From NCBI GenBank assembly GCA_036397815.1, contig DASWIE010000030.1:1-64000 (forward strand): 64,000 nt of DNA, given 5' to 3'. Below, in pieces: positions 27,992-36,765 of the stretch. The DNA is from DASQFY01 sp036397815. Its GTDB lineage: Bacteria > Chloroflexota > Limnocylindria > QHBO01. The notes beneath the pieces were generated by a model. That model saw only the letters and a list, made by a program, of their open reading frames with translations, was not told where the DNA came from and did no database searches. The position numbers and the translations under genes were made by a program. Numbering within the stretch: position 1 is the first letter of the stretch; every line of letters starts with the position of its first letter.

Positions 27992-28674
27992 CCGATGCGG
28001 GCCACGGCCCGTCGGCGCCCGATCGGCGGCGCATCCTCCTGCTGGTCGGCGCGGCGGGCGCCGGCAAGGGCACCCAGGCCGTGCTGCTGAGCCGCGAGCT
28101 TGGGCTCCCGCACCTGGCCTCAGGCGACCTGTTCCGCCAGGCGGTCCACGACGCCACCCCGCTCGGCGAGCAGGCGCGTGCCTACATGGAGCGCGGCGAC
28201 CTCGTGCCTGACGAGGTCACGATCGGGATGTTCATGGATCAGCTGGCGCGGCCGAGCGCCGATCGCGGGGCGATCCTGGACGGCTTCCCACGCACCGTGG
28301 CCCAGGCCCGCGCCCTCGACGCCACCCTGGCGGGACAGGGTGAGCGCATCAACCGCGTCTTCTACATCGAGGTCCCGACCGATGAGCTGGTGGCGCGCCT
28401 CGCCGGGCGCTGGGTATGCCCAGCCTGCCGGACGATCTACCACGAGCTCACCGACCCGCCCCGCGTCCCGGGCATCTGCGACCGGGACGGAACGCCGCTC
28501 CAGCAGCGCGACGACGATCGTCCTGAGGTGGTGCGCGCGCGGCTCAGCAAGCAGGTGCCGCCGATGCTCGAGGTGGTCGACCATTACGACCGGTCGGGTG
28601 TCGTGACCCGCATCGGCGGGCGCCAGCCGATCGGGGCCGTGACCCGCGCAATCCTGGACGAGCTGGCCCGATGA
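27988..28674 (+). CDS. adk: Adenylate kinase
   Basis: A 228-residue long-form enzyme: P-loop VGAAGAGKGTQA (about 20-31), SGDLFR, LDGFPRTVAQA. The LID carries zinc-type ligands CPAC...C-D-R-D (Cys, Cys, Cys, Asp). It converts AMP + ATP to 2 ADP. A polar leader of about 14 residues precedes the core. It overlaps secY and map by four bases each, the common secY-adk-map arrangement. Confidence 0.97.
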   Translation: MTDAGHGPSAPDRRRILLLVGAAGAGKGTQAVLLSRELGLPHLASGDLFRQAVHDATPLGEQARAYMERGDLVPDEVTIGMFMDQLARPSADRGAILDGFPRTVAQARALDATLAGQGERINRVFYIEVPTDELVARLAGRWVCPACRTIYHELTDPPRVPGICDRDGTPLQQRDDDRPEVVRARLSKQVPPMLEVVDHYDRSGVVTRIGGRQPIGAVTRAILDELAR

Positions 28675-29480
28675 GCAGCCCGTTGCGCGCGTCCCTTGTC
28701 ACCATCAAGCGGCCGGAGGAGATCGCCCGCATGCGCCACGCCGGCGCGATCCTGGCCGACGTGCTCGACGCCCTCTACGCGGAGCTGCGTCCCGGGGTCT
28801 CGACGGCCGAGCTCGACCGGATCGCGGAAGAGATGATCCGCGGCGCCGGTGCCGTGCCCTCGTTCAAGGGCTATCGCGGGTCTGGCGGCGCCCCCAACTT
28901 CCCGGCGTCGATCTGCGCATCGCTGAACGACGAAGTGGTGCACGGCATCCCTTCACCGAAGCGGTGGATCCGCGACGGGGACGTGGTGAGCCTCGACGTC
29001 GGCTGCATCTGGGACGGATGGCACGCCGACTGCGCCCGCACCTGGCCGGTCGGCGACGTGCCCCGCCGCGTCCAGCGGCTGATCGACGCCACGCGGCGCG
29101 GGATGGAGGCGGGGATCGCGGCCGCTGTGCGCGGCAACCGGATCGGCGACGTGGGAGTGGCCATCGAGGCGGTGGCCCTCGAGCACGGCTATGGCGTGGT
29201 CCGCCCGTTCGTGGGCCACGGCATCGGCCAACAGATGCACGAGGAGCCGCAGGTGCCGAACTACCGACCGAGCAGCCCCGGGCTGCGGATCGAGACGGGC
29301 ATGTGCTTCGCCATCGAGCCGATGTTCAACCTGGGCGGCGACGACGTCGTGCTGCTCGACGATGGCTGGACGGTGGTGACCGAGGACGGCAGCATCTCGG
29401 CCCATTTCGAGAACACGATCGCCGTGACGGACGCTGGGCCGGAGGTGCTCACCGACCGATCAGCAGCCATCGGGCTATGA
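28671..29480 (+). CDS. map: Methionine aminopeptidase, type I
   Basis: A 269-residue pita-bread hydrolase. The metal ligands are all visible: two Asp in SLDVGC...HADCART, His in GHGIGQQMHEEP, Glu in FAIEPMF and Glu in AHFENTI. It removes N-terminal Met from new proteins. No N-terminal zinc finger or SH3-like extension (type Ia). Its stop is followed by the infA promoter. Confidence 0.97.
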   Translation: MSSPLRASLVTIKRPEEIARMRHAGAILADVLDALYAELRPGVSTAELDRIAEEMIRGAGAVPSFKGYRGSGGAPNFPASICASLNDEVVHGIPSPKRWIRDGDVVSLDVGCIWDGWHADCARTWPVGDVPRRVQRLIDATRRGMEAGIAAAVRGNRIGDVGVAIEAVALEHGYGVVRPFVGHGIGQQMHEEPQVPNYRPSSPGLRIETGMCFAIEPMFNLGGDDVVLLDDGWTVVTEDGSISAHFENTIAVTDAGPEVLTDRSAAIGL

Positions 29481-29493
29481 CCAGGATCCGCCG

Positions 29494-29523
29494 TTGTGCC
29501 GGCTGGCCGGTCTCGTGTATACT
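29494..29523 (+). promoter_or_regulatory. Promoter of the infA-rpmJ-rpsM (alpha) cluster
   Basis: TTGTGC (29494-29499), an 18-base spacer and TATACT (29518-29523) followed by CTTCATTC, similar to the rpoB and rpsL promoters. It lies just after map in the only sizeable gap (125 bases) of this stretch and gives a leader of about 75 bases. Confidence 0.65.
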
Positions 29524-29605
29524 CTTCATTCTGGTCGCCCGGGCGGCGGCCTTTCCGTGTGTTCCCAACCAATCAATCAGACAGCAGTTCGAGGGTGCGT
29601 AGCGC

Positions 29606-29824
29606 TTGGCGAAAAAGGATGCAATCGAGGTTGAGGGAGAGGTAGTCCTCCCCCTGCCGAACGCGATGTTCAAGGTGCGGCTCGAGAACGGGCACGAGGT
29701 GCTCGCCCACATCTCCGGCAAGCTGCGCCAGAACTTCATCCGCATCCTGCCCGGCGACACCGTCCGCGTCGAGCTGAGTCCCTACGACCTCACCCGGGGT
29801 CGCATCACGTACAGGATGAGATGA
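29606..29824 (+). CDS. infA: Translation initiation factor IF-1
   Basis: A 72-residue S1-type OB protein (exact family length) from TTG 29606: [38 protein letters not shown] and RGRITYRMR. It binds the A site during initiation. The rare TTG start, preceded only by GAGGG at 29591, may tune its level. Its stop overlaps the rpmJ ATG. Confidence 0.97.
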   Translation: MAKKDAIEVEGEVVLPLPNAMFKVRLENGHEVLAHISGKLRQNFIRILPGDTVRVELSPYDLTRGRITYRMR

Positions 29825-29934
29825 AGGTTTCTGCGTCCGTAAAGCCGCGCTGTGAGCGCTGCAAGGTGATCAAGCGCTCCGGCGTGGTGATGGTCATCTG
29901 CGTCATCCCCAAGCACAAGCAGCGGCAGGGGTAG
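29821..29934 (+). CDS. rpmJ: 50S ribosomal protein L36 (bL36)
   Basis: A 37-residue protein. The zinc ligands C11, C14, C27 and H32 are all present ([16 protein letters not shown] end), the zinc-binding form. It packs into 23S rRNA near the GTPase centre. It starts inside the infA stop (ATGA). With the C+ L33 and S14 type Z, all three zinc-sensitive ribosomal proteins here are the zinc forms. Confidence 0.96.
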   Translation: MKVSASVKPRCERCKVIKRSGVVMVICVIPKHKQRQG

Positions 29935-29941
29935 CGCGAGC

Positions 29942-30313
29942 GTGGCACGAATCTCCGGCGTCGACATCCCCCGCGAGAAGCGGGTGATCGTGTCGCTGAC
30001 GTATATCCACGGCATCGGCCCCACCTCGGCGAATCAGATCCTGAAAGCCGCCAACGTCTCCGAGGACACGCGGGTCCGCGACCTGACCGAGGACGAGGTC
30101 AACCGCATTCGAGAGCTGATCGACAAGCGCTTCAAGGTCGAGGGCGACTTGCGCCGCGAGGTCAGCATGAACATCAAGCGCTTGATGGAGATCGGCTCCT
30201 ACCGGGGCATCCGTCATCGACGCAACCTACCGGTGCGCGGGCAGCGCACCAAGACGAACGCGCGCCAGCGCCGCGGCTCGCGCAAGACGGTCGGCGTCCG
30301 ACGCAAGAAGTAA
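29942..30313 (+). CDS. rpsM: 30S ribosomal protein S13 (uS13)
   Basis: A 123-residue protein from GTG 29942 with [32 protein letters not shown] and the C-terminal [22 protein letters not shown] 30S head protein that bridges to the 50S subunit and touches P-site tRNA. Seven bases after rpmJ; rpsK follows after 38 bases. Confidence 0.97.
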   Translation: MARISGVDIPREKRVIVSLTYIHGIGPTSANQILKAANVSEDTRVRDLTEDEVNRIRELIDKRFKVEGDLRREVSMNIKRLMEIGSYRGIRHRRNLPVRGQRTKTNARQRRGSRKTVGVRRKK

Positions 30314-30351
30314 CCAGATCCACCCTCACCCGCGAGTGACACAGGAGTTCC

Positions 30352-30747
30352 ATGGCTGAGCGGAAGCGCGCCGCGCGCACCAAGAAGCGAGAGAAGAAGA
30401 ACGTCCCGGTGGGACACGCCCACATCCAGTCCACGTTCAACAACACGATCGTGACGATCACCGACACGACCGGAAACGTGGTCAGCTGGGGCAGCGCCGG
30501 GCTGGTCGGCTTCAAGGGCTCGCGCAAGAGCACGCCATACGCCGCCGCGCAGACCGCCGATTCGGCCGCGCGCCGCGCCATGGAGCACGGGATGCGCCAG
30601 ATCGAGGTCTTCGTCAAGGGCCCCGGTGCCGGGCGCGAGCAGGCGATCCGCTCCCTCCAGGCCGCCGGCCTGGAGGTGACCGCCATCACCGACGTGACCC
30701 CCATCCCGCACAACGGATGCCGCCCGCCGAAGCGGCGACGGGTCTAG
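30352..30747 (+). CDS. rpsK: 30S ribosomal protein S11 (uS11)
   Basis: A 131-residue protein with [29 protein letters not shown] and the C-terminal [18 protein letters not shown] typical of the family. It forms the 30S platform with S7 across the E site. An Asn-Gly pair near the end is the known isoaspartate-prone site in S11. Confidence 0.97.
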   Translation: MAERKRAARTKKREKKNVPVGHAHIQSTFNNTIVTITDTTGNVVSWGSAGLVGFKGSRKSTPYAAAQTADSAARRAMEHGMRQIEVFVKGPGAGREQAIRSLQAAGLEVTAITDVTPIPHNGCRPPKRRRV

Positions 30748-30759
30748 GGAGCGATCGAG

Positions 30760-31386
30760 ATGGCCCGATACACCGATCCGGTCTGCCGCATCTGCCGCCG
30801 CGAGGGGCTGAAGCTGTTCCTCAAGGGGAGCCGCTGCTACACCAAGAAGTGCTCCTTCGAGCGGCGCAGCACGCCGCCCGGCATGAACACCCAGCGCCGC
30901 CGCAAGGTGAGCGAGTTCGGCATCCAGCTCCGCGAGAAGCAGAAGGTCCGCAAGAGCTACTCGGTACTCGAGAAGCAATTCCGCAACTACTTCGAGAAGG
31001 CCGAGCAGCGCAAGGGCATGACCGGCGAGAACCTGCTGCGCATGCTCGAGATGCGGCTGGACAACGTCGTCTTCCGGATGGGCCTGGCCACCTCACGCGC
31101 TCAGGCGCGCCAGCTGGTGGGCCACGGCCACTTCGCCGTCAACGGCAAGCCGACCAACATCCCCAGCTTCGCGACCAAGGTCGGCGACCGGATCGAGGTC
31201 CGGGAGAGCCGCCGCGGCCGCGAGATCTTCAAGGCCGTCACCGAGACGATCAAGTCCGCGCAGATCCCCGAGTGGGTGAGCGTCGACGGGGGCAAGCTCG
31301 CCGGGTCCATCCTGGCCGAGCCCGTCCGCGAGCAGATGCCACCCGAGTTCAACGAGCAGCTGGTCGTCGAGTACTACTCGCGATAG
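30760..31386 (+). CDS. rpsD: 30S ribosomal protein S4 (uS4)
   Basis: A 208-residue protein. The N-terminal zinc finger has C9xxC12, C26 and C31; the S4 RNA-binding domain has MRLDNVVFRMGLATSRAQARQLVGHGHF (about 95-122). It nucleates 16S assembly. In E. coli S4 represses the alpha operon; I see no clear pseudoknot leader here. It is followed by rpoA after 22 bases. Confidence 0.97.
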   Translation: MARYTDPVCRICRREGLKLFLKGSRCYTKKCSFERRSTPPGMNTQRRRKVSEFGIQLREKQKVRKSYSVLEKQFRNYFEKAEQRKGMTGENLLRMLEMRLDNVVFRMGLATSRAQARQLVGHGHFAVNGKPTNIPSFATKVGDRIEVRESRRGREIFKAVTETIKSAQIPEWVSVDGGKLAGSILAEPVREQMPPEFNEQLVVEYYSR

Positions 31387-31408
31387 CAGCAGGAGTAAGC
31401 ATCCCTTC

Positions 31409-32431
31409 ATGATCGAACTAGAGACAACCACGCCGGCGCCTCGCATCGAGGAGGTCGAGTCGAACGGCAACCTCTCCGTCTTCGAGGTCAATCCGCTCGC
31501 CGACGGATACGGCGTCACGCTGGGCAACGCGCTGCGCCGCGTGCTGCTCAACTCCCTCGAGGGGGCGGCCGTCACCTCGATCCAGATCGCCAATGTCTTC
31601 CACGAGTTCAGCACGCTGCCGAACGTGAAGGAGGACGTGACCCAGATCGTCCTGAACATCAAGAAGATGCGGCTGCGCTCGTTCGCCCGCCACGCTGTCA
31701 CGCTCAAGCTGGTGAAGCACGGCGCCGGGCCGGTGACCGCCGGCGACATCGCCGAGTCGGCGGACGTCGAGATCGTCAACTCCGAGCTGGTGCTGCTCAC
31801 CCTGGATAGCGACGCCGGCTCGATCGAGATGGACCTGACCGTCGAGACGGGGGTTGGCTACCGCCCCGCCGAGCACACCGAGGACATGCCGATCGGGATC
31901 ATCCCGGTCGACGCCATCTTCTCGCCGGTGCGCCGGGTCAACTTCGTGGTCAGTGACACGCGCGTCGGCCAGATGACTAACTTCGATCGCCTGACGCTCG
32001 ACATCGAGACCGATGGCACCAGCACGCCGAAGGCGGCGCTGTCGGCGGCCGCCGACATCCTGGTGCGCGAGTTCAGCCGCTTCGCCGAGATCGGCCGCCG
32101 GCCTGCCGGCGGCGAGGAGGAGGCGCCGGCCCCGGTCGCCGCCAACCTGCTCGACGCCCCGATCGAGGAGCTGGACCTCCCGATGCGGGCCTACAACAGC
32201 CTGAAGCGGAACAACATCACCAAGGTCGGCCAGGTGCTCGCCCTCTCCGACGACGAGTTCCTGCGGATGCGCAACTTCGGCAAGAAGAGCCTGGACGAGC
32301 TGAAGGAACGCCTCGCCCTGCGTGGCTTCATCAGCCCAGAGTCGGCCGCATCGGATGCCGACGAGTCGGACCTCCCCGCCTCGGCGGAGCTCGACGAGGC
32401 CGTCGCCGCCGAGCTCGACCGGGAGAGCTGA
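31409..32431 (+). CDS. rpoA: DNA-directed RNA polymerase subunit alpha
   Basis: A 340-residue protein. The N-terminal assembly domain has PLADGYGVTLGNALRRVLLNS (about 32-52) and the subunit-interface segments. The C-terminal domain (about 245-315) has LDLPMRAYNSLKRNNI and FGKKSLDELKERL for UP-element and activator contact. A short acidic tail follows. It dimerises to assemble beta and beta' encoded at 4279 and 7884. Confidence 0.98.
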   Translation: MIELETTTPAPRIEEVESNGNLSVFEVNPLADGYGVTLGNALRRVLLNSLEGAAVTSIQIANVFHEFSTLPNVKEDVTQIVLNIKKMRLRSFARHAVTLKLVKHGAGPVTAGDIAESADVEIVNSELVLLTLDSDAGSIEMDLTVETGVGYRPAEHTEDMPIGIIPVDAIFSPVRRVNFVVSDTRVGQMTNFDRLTLDIETDGTSTPKAALSAAADILVREFSRFAEIGRRPAGGEEEAPAPVAANLLDAPIEELDLPMRAYNSLKRNNITKVGQVLALSDDEFLRMRNFGKKSLDELKERLALRGFISPESAASDADESDLPASAELDEAVAAELDRES

Positions 32432-32437
32432 GCCGAC

Positions 32438-32791
32438 ATGCCTCATCGGGTCACCGGCCGGAAGCTCGGCCGCTCCACCAGCCATCGCCTGCACATGCTG
32501 GCGAACCTGGCCGTGGCCGTGATCCGCTATGAGCGGGTCAAGACCACCGAGGCAAAGGCCAAGGAGGTCCGCGGCCTGGTGGACGGCATGATCACCATCG
32601 CCAAGCGAGGCGACCTGGCGGCGCGCCGATCGCTCGTCGCCGACATGCCGCACGAGCCGCTCATCGTCGACAAGCTGATGGGCGAGCTGGCGACCAAATA
32701 CGCCGACCGCAGCTCGGGGTTCACCCGGATCGTGAAGATCGGGGAGCGCCTTGGCGATGCGGCACCGATCGTCCAGATCGAGCTCGTCTGA
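32438..32791 (+). CDS. rplQ: 50S ribosomal protein L17 (bL17)
   Basis: A 117-residue protein with MPHRVTGRKLGRSTSHR, the KTTEAKAKEVRGLVD-like segment and GERLGDAAPIVQIELV at the C-terminus (family length about 116-127). It lies beside the exit tunnel. Six bases after rpoA. Confidence 0.97.
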   Translation: MPHRVTGRKLGRSTSHRLHMLANLAVAVIRYERVKTTEAKAKEVRGLVDGMITIAKRGDLAARRSLVADMPHEPLIVDKLMGELATKYADRSSGFTRIVKIGERLGDAAPIVQIELV

Positions 32792-32831
32792 CACGACGCG
32801 GTCGATTGGGCGGACAACTACAGACGGATCG

Positions 32832-33617
32832 ATGGCTCCCGCGGTGCGACGGTGTGCCCGGGCGGTGATCGAGTACGACGGGACCGCCTTCGCGGGCTCC
32901 CAGTACCAGCCGAACGCTCGGACGGTGCAGGGGGAGCTGGAGGCGGCGCTTAACAGACTGACCGGCGAGAAGGTGCGAATCCGACTCGCCGGGCGAACCG
33001 ATGCCGGTGTGCACGCCACCGGCCAGGTCGCGGCCTTCTGCCTCGCGCGCCGCAGGCGCGGCGCCGGGTTCGGGTGGCCTGAGCTGCAGCGACGGCTGAA
33101 CGCCGTCCTGCCGCCGGACCTGGCGGTGCGGTCGCTCCGTCCGGTCCAACCCGGGTTCGACCCGCGGCGCGACGCGTCATGGCGCGTCTACCGCTATCGG
33201 ATCCGGATGCTGGGTGACCGGCGGCCGACCGATCGGCATCGGACGCTCGAGATAGGCGACCGGCTCGACATCGTGGCCATGCGTGCCGCGGCGGGGGAGC
33301 TCACCGGACAGCGTGACTTCGCTGCGCTGGGGAGCGACCCAGTGGGCCGGACCGTGCGACACGTGTCGCAGGTGCTCGTCGTCCGGCGCGGGACCTCGGT
33401 CGAGGTGCGCGTCACGGCGAACGCGTTCCTGCGGCGGATGGTGCGCAGCATCGTGGCCCTCCTCCTGGAGGTGGGACGCGGACGGCTGGCGCCGGAAGCG
33501 ATCGCCGGGTTGCTGGCGTCGGGATCGCGGGCCCTTGATGGGCGGGCGGTTCCGGCATCGGGCCTTACACTCGAGCGAGTCATCTACGAGAAGAAGACAA
33601 GAGAACGAAGAACGTGA
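32832..33617 (+). CDS. truA: tRNA pseudouridine(38-40) synthase TruA
   Basis: A 261-residue enzyme from ATG 32832 with [13 protein letters not shown], the catalytic Asp57 in [12 protein letters not shown], and [24 protein letters not shown] near the C-terminus. It converts U38-40 of the anticodon stem-loop to pseudouridine. The usual Phe/Trp-Gln motif reads GSQYQP rather than GWQ. It overlaps the rplM start by four bases. Confidence 0.95.
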   Translation: MAPAVRRCARAVIEYDGTAFAGSQYQPNARTVQGELEAALNRLTGEKVRIRLAGRTDAGVHATGQVAAFCLARRRRGAGFGWPELQRRLNAVLPPDLAVRSLRPVQPGFDPRRDASWRVYRYRIRMLGDRRPTDRHRTLEIGDRLDIVAMRAAAGELTGQRDFAALGSDPVGRTVRHVSQVLVVRRGTSVEVRVTANAFLRRMVRSIVALLLEVGRGRLAPEAIAGLLASGSRALDGRAVPASGLTLERVIYEKKTRERRT

Positions 33618-34042
33618 AGACCTTCGCAGTCAAGGCGAGCGATATCGAGCGGCAGTGGTTGGTGGTCGATGCCACCGGCCAGACGCTGGGCCGGCTCGCC
33701 ACGCGCATCGCCACCCTGCTCGAGGGCAAGCACAAGGTGACCTACTCGCCGCACCTGGACACCGGCGATCACGTCGTGGTGATCAACGCGGCCAGGATCA
33801 AGGTCACCGGCAACAAGCTGATCCAGAAGCGCTACTACCGGCACTCCGGTTACCCCGGCGGCCTCAAGGAGGAGAGCCTCCAGACGCTCCTGGCCCGGAA
33901 GCCGGAGTTGGTCGTCGAGCGGGCCGTGAAGGGCATGCTGCCCCAGAACCGGCTCGGCCGGGCGATGTTCAAGAAGCTGAAGGTGTATGGCGGGGCGGAG
34001 CACCCGCACCAGGCCCAGCAGCCGACCGCTGCCGAGCTGTGA
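33614..34042 (+). CDS. rplM: 50S ribosomal protein L13 (uL13)
   Basis: A 142-residue protein (exact family length) from GTG 33614 overlapping tru[51 protein letters not shown] and [13 protein letters not shown]. An early 50S assembly protein. Pairs with rpsI, as in most bacteria. Confidence 0.97.
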   Translation: MKTFAVKASDIERQWLVVDATGQTLGRLATRIATLLEGKHKVTYSPHLDTGDHVVVINAARIKVTGNKLIQKRYYRHSGYPGGLKEESLQTLLARKPELVVERAVKGMLPQNRLGRAMFKKLKVYGGAEHPHQAQQPTAAEL

Positions 34043-34058
34043 GAGGACGCAGGACGAC

Positions 34059-34451
34059 TTGAGTACCACCTATATCTACGGCACCGGTCGCCGCAAGACA
34101 TCGGTCGCCCGGGTCCGGCTGCTGCCGGGCGACGGGCAGATCGTCGTGAACGGCAAGGACGTGGCCGACTACTTCGGTGGCACGGGCGGCGCCACCGCCC
34201 TGCGGCTGCCGTTCCGCGTGACGGAGACCGAGGGGCGGTACTCCGCAACGGTGCTGGTGGCCGGCGGCGGCTTCTCGGGCCAGGCCGGCGCGATCCGCCA
34301 CGGAATCGCCCGTGCCCTGGTCAGCGCCCATCCGGACGCTCGGGGGGCCCTGCGCGACGCGGGCCTGCTGACGCGCGACCCGCGCGCCAAGGAGCGCAAG
34401 AAGTACGGGCTGAAGCGAGCTCGCAAGGCGCCCCAGTACACAAAGCGCTAG
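34059..34451 (+). CDS. rpsI: 30S ribosomal protein S9 (uS9)
   Basis: A 130-residue protein from TTG 34059, giving [20 protein letters not shown], then [19 protein letters not shown] and the C-terminal [19 protein letters not shown], whose terminal Arg reaches P-site tRNA. Longer upstream frames overlap rplM and lack similarity. Followed by a terminator-like hairpin closing the ribosomal region. Confidence 0.96.
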   Translation: MSTTYIYGTGRRKTSVARVRLLPGDGQIVVNGKDVADYFGGTGGATALRLPFRVTETEGRYSATVLVAGGGFSGQAGAIRHGIARALVSAHPDARGALRDAGLLTRDPRAKERKKYGLKRARKAPQYTKR

Positions 34452-34460
34452 ACCGATGGA

Positions 34461-34486
34461 CCCCGGCGGAGTCGCCGGGGCCCTTT
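34461..34486 (+). terminator. Rho-independent-like terminator after rpsI
   Basis: CCCCGGCG-GAGT-CGCCGGGG (34461-34480) is a perfect 8-bp stem with a 4-base loop, followed by CCCTTT. The T-tract is short, so termination may be partial. It separates the ribosomal run from cdaA. Confidence 0.6.
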
Positions 34487-34494
34487 GGTATGAT
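34486..34494 (+). promoter_or_regulatory. Probable extended -10 promoter of the cdaA operon
   Basis: TGG-TATGAT at 34486-34494 fits an extended -10 box immediately after the terminator hairpin. No good -35 match is seen. The start would be about 30 bases before the cdaA GTG. Confidence 0.5.
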
Positions 34495-34530
34495 CGGCGA
34501 AAGACGCTCAGAGGGGCCACCCACCGGAAC

Positions 34531-35541
34531 GTGCTCGACGCGATCAGCGATTTCCTGCAGACATACCTTCGCGGCACTTGGACGTCGCTGGTCGACATCG
34601 TGCTCGTCGCGATCGTCATCTACTGGATCTTCATCCTGATCCGCGGCACCCGAGCCGTGCGCATCGTCATCGGCCTCTCGATCCTGTACCTGATCTACCT
34701 GGTGGCGCAAGCCGCCGAGCTTCGGCTTCTCTCCACGCTGCTGCAGACGGGCGCGGTGGTCGGCCTGTTCGCGATCGTGGTCGTCTTCCAGCCGGAGCTT
34801 CGTCGCGCGCTGGAGCAGATCGGCCGCTTCGGCTCATTCAACCGCTTCTTCGTGTCGAGCGACGTGTCGGCCGCCGAGCGTGTCGCCCGTGAGATCAGCC
34901 GCGCCGCCCGGCTCCTGGCCGGATCGCGCCACGGCGCGCTGATCGTGCTGGAACGGGACACCGGCCTCCAGGACCTGGCGACCGATTCGGGCGTGCCGCT
35001 GCACGCCGACCTTCGCGCGGAGCTGCTGGCGACCATCTTCTACCACGGCACCGCCCTGCACGACGGGGCGGTGATCGTCTCCGGCGAGAAGATCATCGCT
35101 TCCGCCGTCCTCCTGCCGCTCTCGCAGAACGTGCTCGACAGTGAGCGCTACGGGACCCGCCACCGGGCGGCGATCGGCATCAGCGAGCAGACGGACGCGA
35201 TCGTGGTGGTGGTCAGCGAAGAGACCGGCTCTATCAGCCTGGTGATGCGCGGCCGCATCGAGCGCAACCTCACCGAGGAGCAGCTGCGCCGTCGCATCTT
35301 CAACCTGATCCGGCCCCAGGCGCCGCGCCAGCGCATGCCGCTCCTGCGTCGCAGCATCGAGGGGCGCTGGCAGGTCGGCCCGGAGGCCGAGATCGAGCAT
35401 CCGATCGATCCCGACGCCCGAGTCGTGGTGGAGGGCCTCGACGCCGGCCTCAAGTCACCGCCCGCCCCGGCCGACGGCGAGGCACCCGCGCCCAAGCAGC
35501 CCAGCGAGCCGCCGATCGTCCCGGCCGAGCGGAGGGGCTAG
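34531..35541 (+). CDS. cdaA: Diadenylate cyclase CdaA (c-di-AMP synthase)
   Basis: A 336-residue membrane enzyme. Three hydrophobic helices (about 15-85) precede the DAC domain, with DGA at 178-180 and RHR at 210-212, the two catalytic signatures. It makes cyclic di-AMP from 2 ATP. GTG 34531 gives MLDAISDFLQTYL; an in-frame frame upstream crosses the terminator and is rejected. A Pro/Ala-rich tail ends the protein. It heads the cdaA-cdaR-glmM set conserved in many Gram-positive-type genomes, controlling turgor and wall synthesis. Confidence 0.94.
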   Translation: MLDAISDFLQTYLRGTWTSLVDIVLVAIVIYWIFILIRGTRAVRIVIGLSILYLIYLVAQAAELRLLSTLLQTGAVVGLFAIVVVFQPELRRALEQIGRFGSFNRFFVSSDVSAAERVAREISRAARLLAGSRHGALIVLERDTGLQDLATDSGVPLHADLRAELLATIFYHGTALHDGAVIVSGEKIIASAVLLPLSQNVLDSERYGTRHRAAIGISEQTDAIVVVVSEETGSISLVMRGRIERNLTEEQLRRRIFNLIRPQAPRQRMPLLRRSIEGRWQVGPEAEIEHPIDPDARVVVEGLDAGLKSPPAPADGEAPAPKQPSEPPIVPAERRG

Positions 35542-36765
35542 ATGGCCTTCCTGGTCCGCAACTGGCACCTGAAGCTGGGCGCCATCACCCTGGCCACCAT
35601 CCTGTACACCGGCTTCGTCTACTCGGGCTCCTTCACCGAGCGCCCGGTGGCCGGCGTTCGCGTCGACGTCGCCGGTCAGCCGAGCGACTGGGTCCGCCTC
35701 GGCCAGCTGCGGGGGGTGACGATCACCTACCGCGTGGCGTCCAACTCCGCGGCGCTGGTCCAGCCCGAATCGTTCACCGCCTCGGTCGACTTCGCCGACT
35801 ACGACCCGGATCTGGCGGCCCAGCCCCAGTCGCTCCGGGTCGAAGCACGTTCGACGCTGAACGGGGTCGACATCCTGAGTGTCGAGCCGGAGGAAGTGAC
35901 CGTCACGCTCGATCGGGTCGACACCAAGACGATCACGGTCCGCATCGATCGGGGCCCGGTGCCGGAGGGTCTGGAGATCGGCGAGCCCCAGCTGAGCGTG
36001 CGGGAGGTCACCGCGCGCGGCGCCGCATCTCTCCTGGCGCGGGTGGATCACGCCCGGGCGACGATCAGCATCCAGCCATCGGGGATCGACGTGAATGACC
36101 AGGTGGAGCTCACCGCGGTCGACGTCAACGCCGAACCGGTCCTCTCGGTCGAGCTCGACCCGTCCAGCGTGACAATCCAGATCGAGGTGGAGACGAACGA
36201 GACGAGCAAGACGGTCCCGGTTCGTCCGGACCTGGACGGGACGGTGGCGGCGGGCTTCGAGATCGCCTCGATCGGCCTGGATCCGCCTGTCGTCACGCTC
36301 CGCGGGCTGCCCGATGCACTTGCCGGCGTCTCCGAGGTCGTGACCGAGCCGCTGCCGCTCGACGGATCGACGTCGACCCTCACCCTGGAATCCGTGCTGG
36401 TGCTGCCGACCGGCACGCGGCTCTCGGAAGCGAGCCAGCCCCCGACGGTCACGATCGAGATCCGTCCGGCCATCGTGACGCGCACCTTCCTGCTCGGCCT
36501 GGTCTGCCAGGGCGCGGACCCCGGGGTGGCATGCCTGCCGCAGCTGGAGCAGGTGTCGGTGACGCTGCGCGGGACGGCCGCCGCCCTCGACGCGCTGGAC
36601 GAAGCGGACATCTCGCCGATCCTGAACGTGGCCGGCCTCGCGCCCGGCGAGCACGATATCGTCCCGACGCTGGTGCTTCCCACCGGGGTGGAGCGCGTCG
36701 CCCTGTCGCCGGTCACGGTGACGGTCGTGCTCCAGCCTCCCGCCTCGCCCAGCCCCGCTGGCTGA
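35542..36765 (+). CDS. cdaR: YbbR-domain protein, CdaA regulator
   Basis: A 407-residue protein with one N-terminal signal-anchor helix (about 11-29) and then four or so tandem YbbR-like beta modules, each with a Val/Thr-rich xxVTVTLD-like strand, exported to the outer side. It begins at the base after the cdaA stop. CdaR homologues modulate CdaA activity at the membrane. The Pro/Ser end is short. Assignment rests on the repeated domain pattern and the cdaA-glmM context. Confidence 0.85.
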   Translation: MAFLVRNWHLKLGAITLATILYTGFVYSGSFTERPVAGVRVDVAGQPSDWVRLGQLRGVTITYRVASNSAALVQPESFTASVDFADYDPDLAAQPQSLRVEARSTLNGVDILSVEPEEVTVTLDRVDTKTITVRIDRGPVPEGLEIGEPQLSVREVTARGAASLLARVDHARATISIQPSGIDVNDQVELTAVDVNAEPVLSVELDPSSVTIQIEVETNETSKTVPVRPDLDGTVAAGFEIASIGLDPPVVTLRGLPDALAGVSEVVTEPLPLDGSTSTLTLESVLVLPTGTRLSEASQPPTVTIEIRPAIVTRTFLLGLVCQGADPGVACLPQLEQVSVTLRGTAAALDALDEADISPILNVAGLAPGEHDIVPTLVLPTGVERVALSPVTVTVVLQPPASPSPAG

